Source: UMGS1532 sp045542355
GTDB lineage: Bacteria; Bacillota; Clostridia; Oscillospirales; Acutalibacteraceae
Direction: 5' to 3'
Assembly (NCBI GenBank): GCA_045542355.1
Contig: JAZQKX010000013.1
Location: 12,929 to 76,928 of the forward strand
Length of the DNA: 64,000 bases
The notes beneath the pieces are model-generated. The model was not told where the DNA came from, did not search any database, and saw only the letters and a list, made by a program, of their open reading frames with translations. A program made the position numbers and the translations under genes. Shown here piece after piece: positions 61,870 through 64,000 of the stretch (positions are counted from its first letter, which is position 1; every line of letters starts with the position of its first letter).

Positions 61870-62781
61870 ATGAAAATATATGCTCCATCTTATTATAAAG
61901 ATTTTAAGTGTCTTGCTAATGAATGCAAACATAATTGTTGTATTGGCTGGGAAATAGATATCGACGATGCAACAATGGAACGTTATTTATCAATTGAAGG
62001 TGAAATGGGAGCAAAATTTAGGGATAGTATAGATACATCTGAAACTCCGCATTTTCGCCTTTTAGAAAACGAAAGATGCCCATTTCTTAATAATAACAAT
62101 CTGTGCGATATAATATCCATTTTGGGTGAAGACAATCTCTGTCAGATATGTTCTGACCATCCAAGATTCAAGAATTTCTTTTTCGAGCGCACGGAGGTGG
62201 GCTTAGGCCTCAGCTGTGAGGCTGCCTGTGAGCTGATATTAAACTATAAAAAAGACTTTACTCTTGTAGAAATAGGGGAGACTGAGGATACTGCGGTTTT
62301 TGATTCCGCTGAATTGGAATTGTTTTTAATAAGACAAAATTTGTTTAATATTTTAAATAATAAAAACTTATCACTTGATGTTAAAATCAAAGAAATATTG
62401 AGCCTCTGTGCTGTTGAATTACCGAATATAGACTCAAACTTCTGGGCAGATGAATACCTTAAATTAGAACGATTAGATAATGATTGGGATATCTATCTGG
62501 AAAATCTAAAAAACAGAAATATTGATTTATTAAACCATGATTTTGGAAAAATGGAGTCTTCGTTCAAAAATTTATTGTGTTATTTTATATATCGCCACAT
62601 AACCGAAATTTTTGATTTAAAGGAAAAGGTATTGTTTTGTATATTAAGTGTTTATATCATACATGCAATTTACTCGCAAAAGGGTAATCTTAATGAAATT
62701 GCTCGAATGTATTCCAGCGAAATCGAATATTCCGATGTAAATACTGATAGAATTTTAATGTTACTCGGCAGCAGTATTTAA
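61870..62781 (+). CDS. FliB-like flagellin lysine N-methylase homologue
   Basis: The FliB cysteine pattern is present: 'CLANECKHNCCIGWEIDID' at the start, 'CPFLNNNNLCDI' near residue 73 and 'LCQICSDHPRF' near 95. FliB methylates flagellin lysines in Salmonella; the cysteines likely hold a metal cluster. The protein is 303 residues, shorter than Salmonella FliB (~400). No flagellar gene is in the window, so a different target is possible. ATG 61870 has only a weak AGG upstream. Confidence 0.78.
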   Translation: MKIYAPSYYKDFKCLANECKHNCCIGWEIDIDDATMERYLSIEGEMGAKFRDSIDTSETPHFRLLENERCPFLNNNNLCDIISILGEDNLCQICSDHPRFKNFFFERTEVGLGLSCEAACELILNYKKDFTLVEIGETEDTAVFDSAELELFLIRQNLFNILNNKNLSLDVKIKEILSLCAVELPNIDSNFWADEYLKLERLDNDWDIYLENLKNRNIDLLNHDFGKMESSFKNLLCYFIYRHITEIFDLKEKVLFCILSVYIIHAIYSQKGNLNEIARMYSSEIEYSDVNTDRILMLLGSSI

Positions 62782-62795
62782 TAGGAGGTATACTT

Positions 62796-63324
62796 ATGAA
62801 TTTTTTTAGAAATAGCAACCAGCCGTCAATCGTGTAGGAAATATGATTAATCAAGAATTGTCGAGGACGAAGCTATAAAAGCTATACTGGAATCTGCGAG
62901 ACTTGCTCCATCAGCTTGTAATGGTCAACCCTATCTTTTGACAGTATGCAAAGGAGAAACCGCAAAAGCTGTTGCTAAAGCTACCATGGGAATGGGCATG
63001 AATAAGTTCGCGGGGGATGCCCCCGTTATAATAGTTATATCCGAAAAACCTTATGTAAAGACTGCTGCTTTTGGTGCAAAGGTTAAAGGAAATGATTACC
63101 GTTCAATAGATATTGGAATTGTGGCATCTTATATAACCGCTGAAGCTACATGCCTTGGTTTGGGCACTTGCATATTAGGTTGGTTTGATGATAATAAAAT
63201 CAGAGAAGTATGTGGCCTGGATCAGCCTGTAAGGCTTGTCATAACTTTAGGTTATCCCAATCCCGACGATAAACTACGCGCCAAAAAGCGAAAGGATATG
63301 GATGAATTGGTTTCCTTTAAATAA
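62796..63324 (+). pseudogene. Nitroreductase family protein, broken by a frameshift and a stop
   Basis: A perfect ribosome site AGGAGGT precedes ATG 62796, but that frame ends at TAG 62835. One extra base at about 62808, after seven Ts, would shift it into the frame reading 'EIATSRQSCRKYD', which then meets TAA at 62848-62850 where relatives have Gln (CAA). After that stop the frame stays open to 63324 with nitroreductase text: 'EAIKAILESARLAPSACNGQ' (FMN-binding), 'DIGIVASYITAEA', 'GLGTCILGWFD'. Intact it would be about 175 residues. Two independent lesions argue for a real pseudogene. Confidence 0.88.
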
Positions 63325-63328
63325 AATC

Positions 63329-63360
63329 AAAATCCACAACAGATACGTTGTGGATTTTTT
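63329..63360 (+). terminator. Terminator after the nitroreductase pseudogene
   Basis: AAAATCCACAAC and GTTGTGGATTTT, 12 pairs, 6-base loop, then TT. Confidence 0.85.
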
Positions 63361-63392
63361 AGATATATAGAATTTACTATTGCTTTCAAAAT

Positions 63393-63452
63393 AAAAAACG
63401 ACAAGTCGAAACTTGTCGTTTTTGGCAGGGTAGCACAAATTCGATGCTCTTT
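63393..63452 (-). repeat. tRNA 3'-end remnant with its terminator hairpin
   Basis: On the minus strand the text GTGCTACCCTGCCA (63437-63424) ends like a tRNA-Trp 3' end with CCA, preceded by TCGAATTT like a T-loop. It is followed by the hairpin ACGACAAGT/ACTTGTCGT with A- and T-runs (63397-63421). No 5' half of a tRNA is present. The hairpin resembles that of the intact tRNA-Trp (63640-63671), which also carries CGACAAGTCG. Confidence 0.5.
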
Positions 63453-63490
63453 GAAATTTTTATTTATGGATTTGAGCTCCTACATATTTT

Positions 63491-63638
63491 AGTGATATTA
63501 TGCCTTTCGGCATAGTGATATTTTCGCGTTGCGAAAGTGATATTATATTCGCTATAAGACTCGCAAAGCGAATATCACTTGGACGAAGTCCAAATATAAC
63601 TGCGAAGCAATATACCTCTCCGTAAGGCGAATATAACT
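63491..63638. repeat. Hairpin-ladder array B (3 + 4 inverted spacers)
   Basis: Left spacers AGTGATATT start at 63491, 63514 and 63536. Right partners start at 63571 (AATATCACT), 63593 (AATATAACT), 63609 (AATATACCT) and 63630 (AATATAACT). The hairpins between are ATGCCTTTCGGCAT, TTCGCGTTGCGAA, the central ATATTCGCT...AGCGAATAT, TGGACGAAGTCCA, GCGAAGC and one around GTAA. Order, spacer text and the GCGAAGC element match array A at 1826-2004, but the hairpin sequences differ. Confidence 0.85.
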
Positions 63639-63639
63639 G

Positions 63640-63671
63640 AAAAACCGACTTGTTTCGACAAGTCGGTTTTT
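63640..63671. terminator. Terminator of the tRNA-Met/tRNA-Trp unit
   Basis: AAAAACCGACTTGT and ACAAGTCGGTTTTT, 14 pairs around TTCG-type loop. It directly follows the tRNA-Trp 3' end on the minus strand and is symmetric enough to stop both strands. Confidence 0.9.
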
Positions 63672-63673
63672 CT

Positions 63674-63747
63674 TGGCAGGGGCAGAAGGACTCGAACCCT
63701 CAAGGACGGTTTTGGAGACCGGAATGTTACCATTACATTATGCCCCT
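63674..63747 (-). tRNA. tRNA-Trp (anticodon CCA)
   Basis: Minus strand, 74 bases: acceptor AGGGGCA/TGCCCCT, D-arm ATGT-AATGGTA-ACAT, anticodon loop CTCCAAA (anticodon CCA) on stem CCGGT/ACCGT whose first pair is C-T mismatched, T-arm GAGGG-TTCGAGT-CCTTC, discriminator G and encoded CCA. It is transcribed after tRNA-Met. Confidence 0.92.
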
Positions 63748-63753
63748 ATAAAA

Positions 63754-63830
63754 TGGTGGGCCATCAGGGACTCGAACCCCGGACCAACCGGTTATGAGCC
63801 GGTTGCTCTAACCAACTGAGCTAATGGCCC
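63754..63830 (-). tRNA. tRNA-Met (anticodon CAT)
   Basis: Minus strand, 77 bases: acceptor GGGCCAT/ATGGCCC, D-stem GCTC/GAGC, anticodon stem ACCGG/CCGGT with loop CTCATAA (CAT), T-loop TTCGAGT and CCA. The pairing at the acceptor end rules out the initiator. Elongator tRNA-Met is most likely; the AUA-reading tRNA-Ile with modified C34 cannot be excluded. Confidence 0.9.
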
Positions 63831-63852
63831 AAGTCATCAGCTGACTTGAGAT

Positions 63853-63881
63853 AGTATATCAAAAGGTGCTATGTTTGTCAA
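63853..63881 (-). promoter_or_regulatory. Promoter of the tRNA-Met/tRNA-Trp unit
   Basis: Minus strand TTGACA (63881-63876) and TATACT (63858-63853), spacer 17, 22 bases before tRNA-Met. Confidence 0.88.
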
Positions 63882-63954
63882 GGGTTTTTATTAAAAAAAT
63901 CAAACTATTTTTTATTGCTTAATTAAGTTTTTTAACCTGACAATAAGAAAGATA

Positions 63955-63983
63955 TTGTCATTGCCGTCGGCTTCTGCTATAAT
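63955..63983 (+). promoter_or_regulatory. Promoter for a gene beyond the right edge
   Basis: TTGTCA at 63955-63960 and TATAAT at 63978-63983, spacer 17, pointing out of the window. Confidence 0.7.
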
Positions 63984-64000
63984 GTTTAAATCATATCAAG

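Noticed and set aside
62796..62860. Programmed frameshift in the nitroreductase gene at the T7 run
   Set aside because: Even after a shift the frame meets an in-frame TAA at 62848, so one recoding event would not restore the protein.

Overview
The window reads as a chromosomal segment of a low-GC, Gram-positive Clostridia bacterium, most likely a gut Oscillospirales/Ruminococcus-type organism. The case rests on gene content: HPr with both His15 and Ser46 plus HPr kinase, WhiA, IreB, YlxM, a type III glutamine synthetase, a T-box in front of pheST, a GlpP antiterminator, and a DUF3794/LysM protein of the SipL spore-coat type. Promoters are near-consensus sigma-A boxes, mostly with 17-base spacers. 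TTG is used as a start codon unusually often (trmO, typA, clpX, murB, rapZ, malic enzyme). No rRNA, CRISPR array, prophage or intact insertion sequence was seen.

Layout. 1-2.2 kb: end of htpG, trmO, tRNA-Arg, then a long non-coding stretch with duplicated tRNA terminators, a GC-rich segment and a palindromic hairpin array. 2.2-8.9 kb: a nucleotidyltransferase, typA, an exonuclease, a radical SAM protein, guaB and glpP. 8.9-12.1 kb: a three-gene glycerol-3-phosphate oxidation operon behind a leader terminator. 12.3-16 kb: rplS-lepB-rbgA-rnhB-yraN and a phosphoesterase. 16.1-21.8 kb: tig-clpP-clpX facing glnN. 22-25.7 kb: ylxM-ffh-rpsP-khpA-rimM-trmD. 25.8-30 kb: ptsH, tRNA-Pro, a flippase, malic enzyme, mazF. 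30.1-38 kb: pcrA, a deacylase, a glycosyltransferase, an EamA transporter, murI, a DUF1934 protein, argS. 38-41 kb, minus strand: ychF and three small membrane proteins. 41-51.2 kb: hprK-glcK-murB-rapZ-whiA-dnaE, then pfkA and an SDR. 51.4-58.7 kb: the SipL-like protein, then on the minus strand ireB, pheST with its T-box, a lipoprotein nuclease and a DHFR-like protein. 59-63.3 kb: DUF523, ppa, AI-2E transporter, a Cys-rich membrane protein, a FliB-like protein, a broken nitroreductase. 63.3-64 kb: a second hairpin array next to tRNA-Trp and tRNA-Met.

Functional themes. Most genes are housekeeping: translation (tRNAs, L19, S16, RimM, TrmD, TrmO, ArgS, PheST), protein targeting and quality control (Ffh, LepB, Tig, ClpXP, HtpG), and cell wall (MurB, MurI). 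Carbon regulation is prominent, with HPr, HPr kinase, glucokinase, phosphofructokinase and GlpP. The usual Firmicutes ffh-to-yraN block is split in two here, with the rplS half lying upstream of the ffh-trmD half.

The least explained DNA is the pair of hairpin arrays at 1826-2004 and 63491-63638. Nine-base spacers (AGTGATATT) on the left are matched by inverted spacers (AATATMACT) on the right, with a short hairpin between each pair of spacers, so the whole can fold into a ladder of junctions. Both arrays sit beside tRNA terminators with signs of duplication, and several loops are of the C-GAA-G type known to be very stable in single-stranded DNA. All calls come from reading the sequence without database searches.
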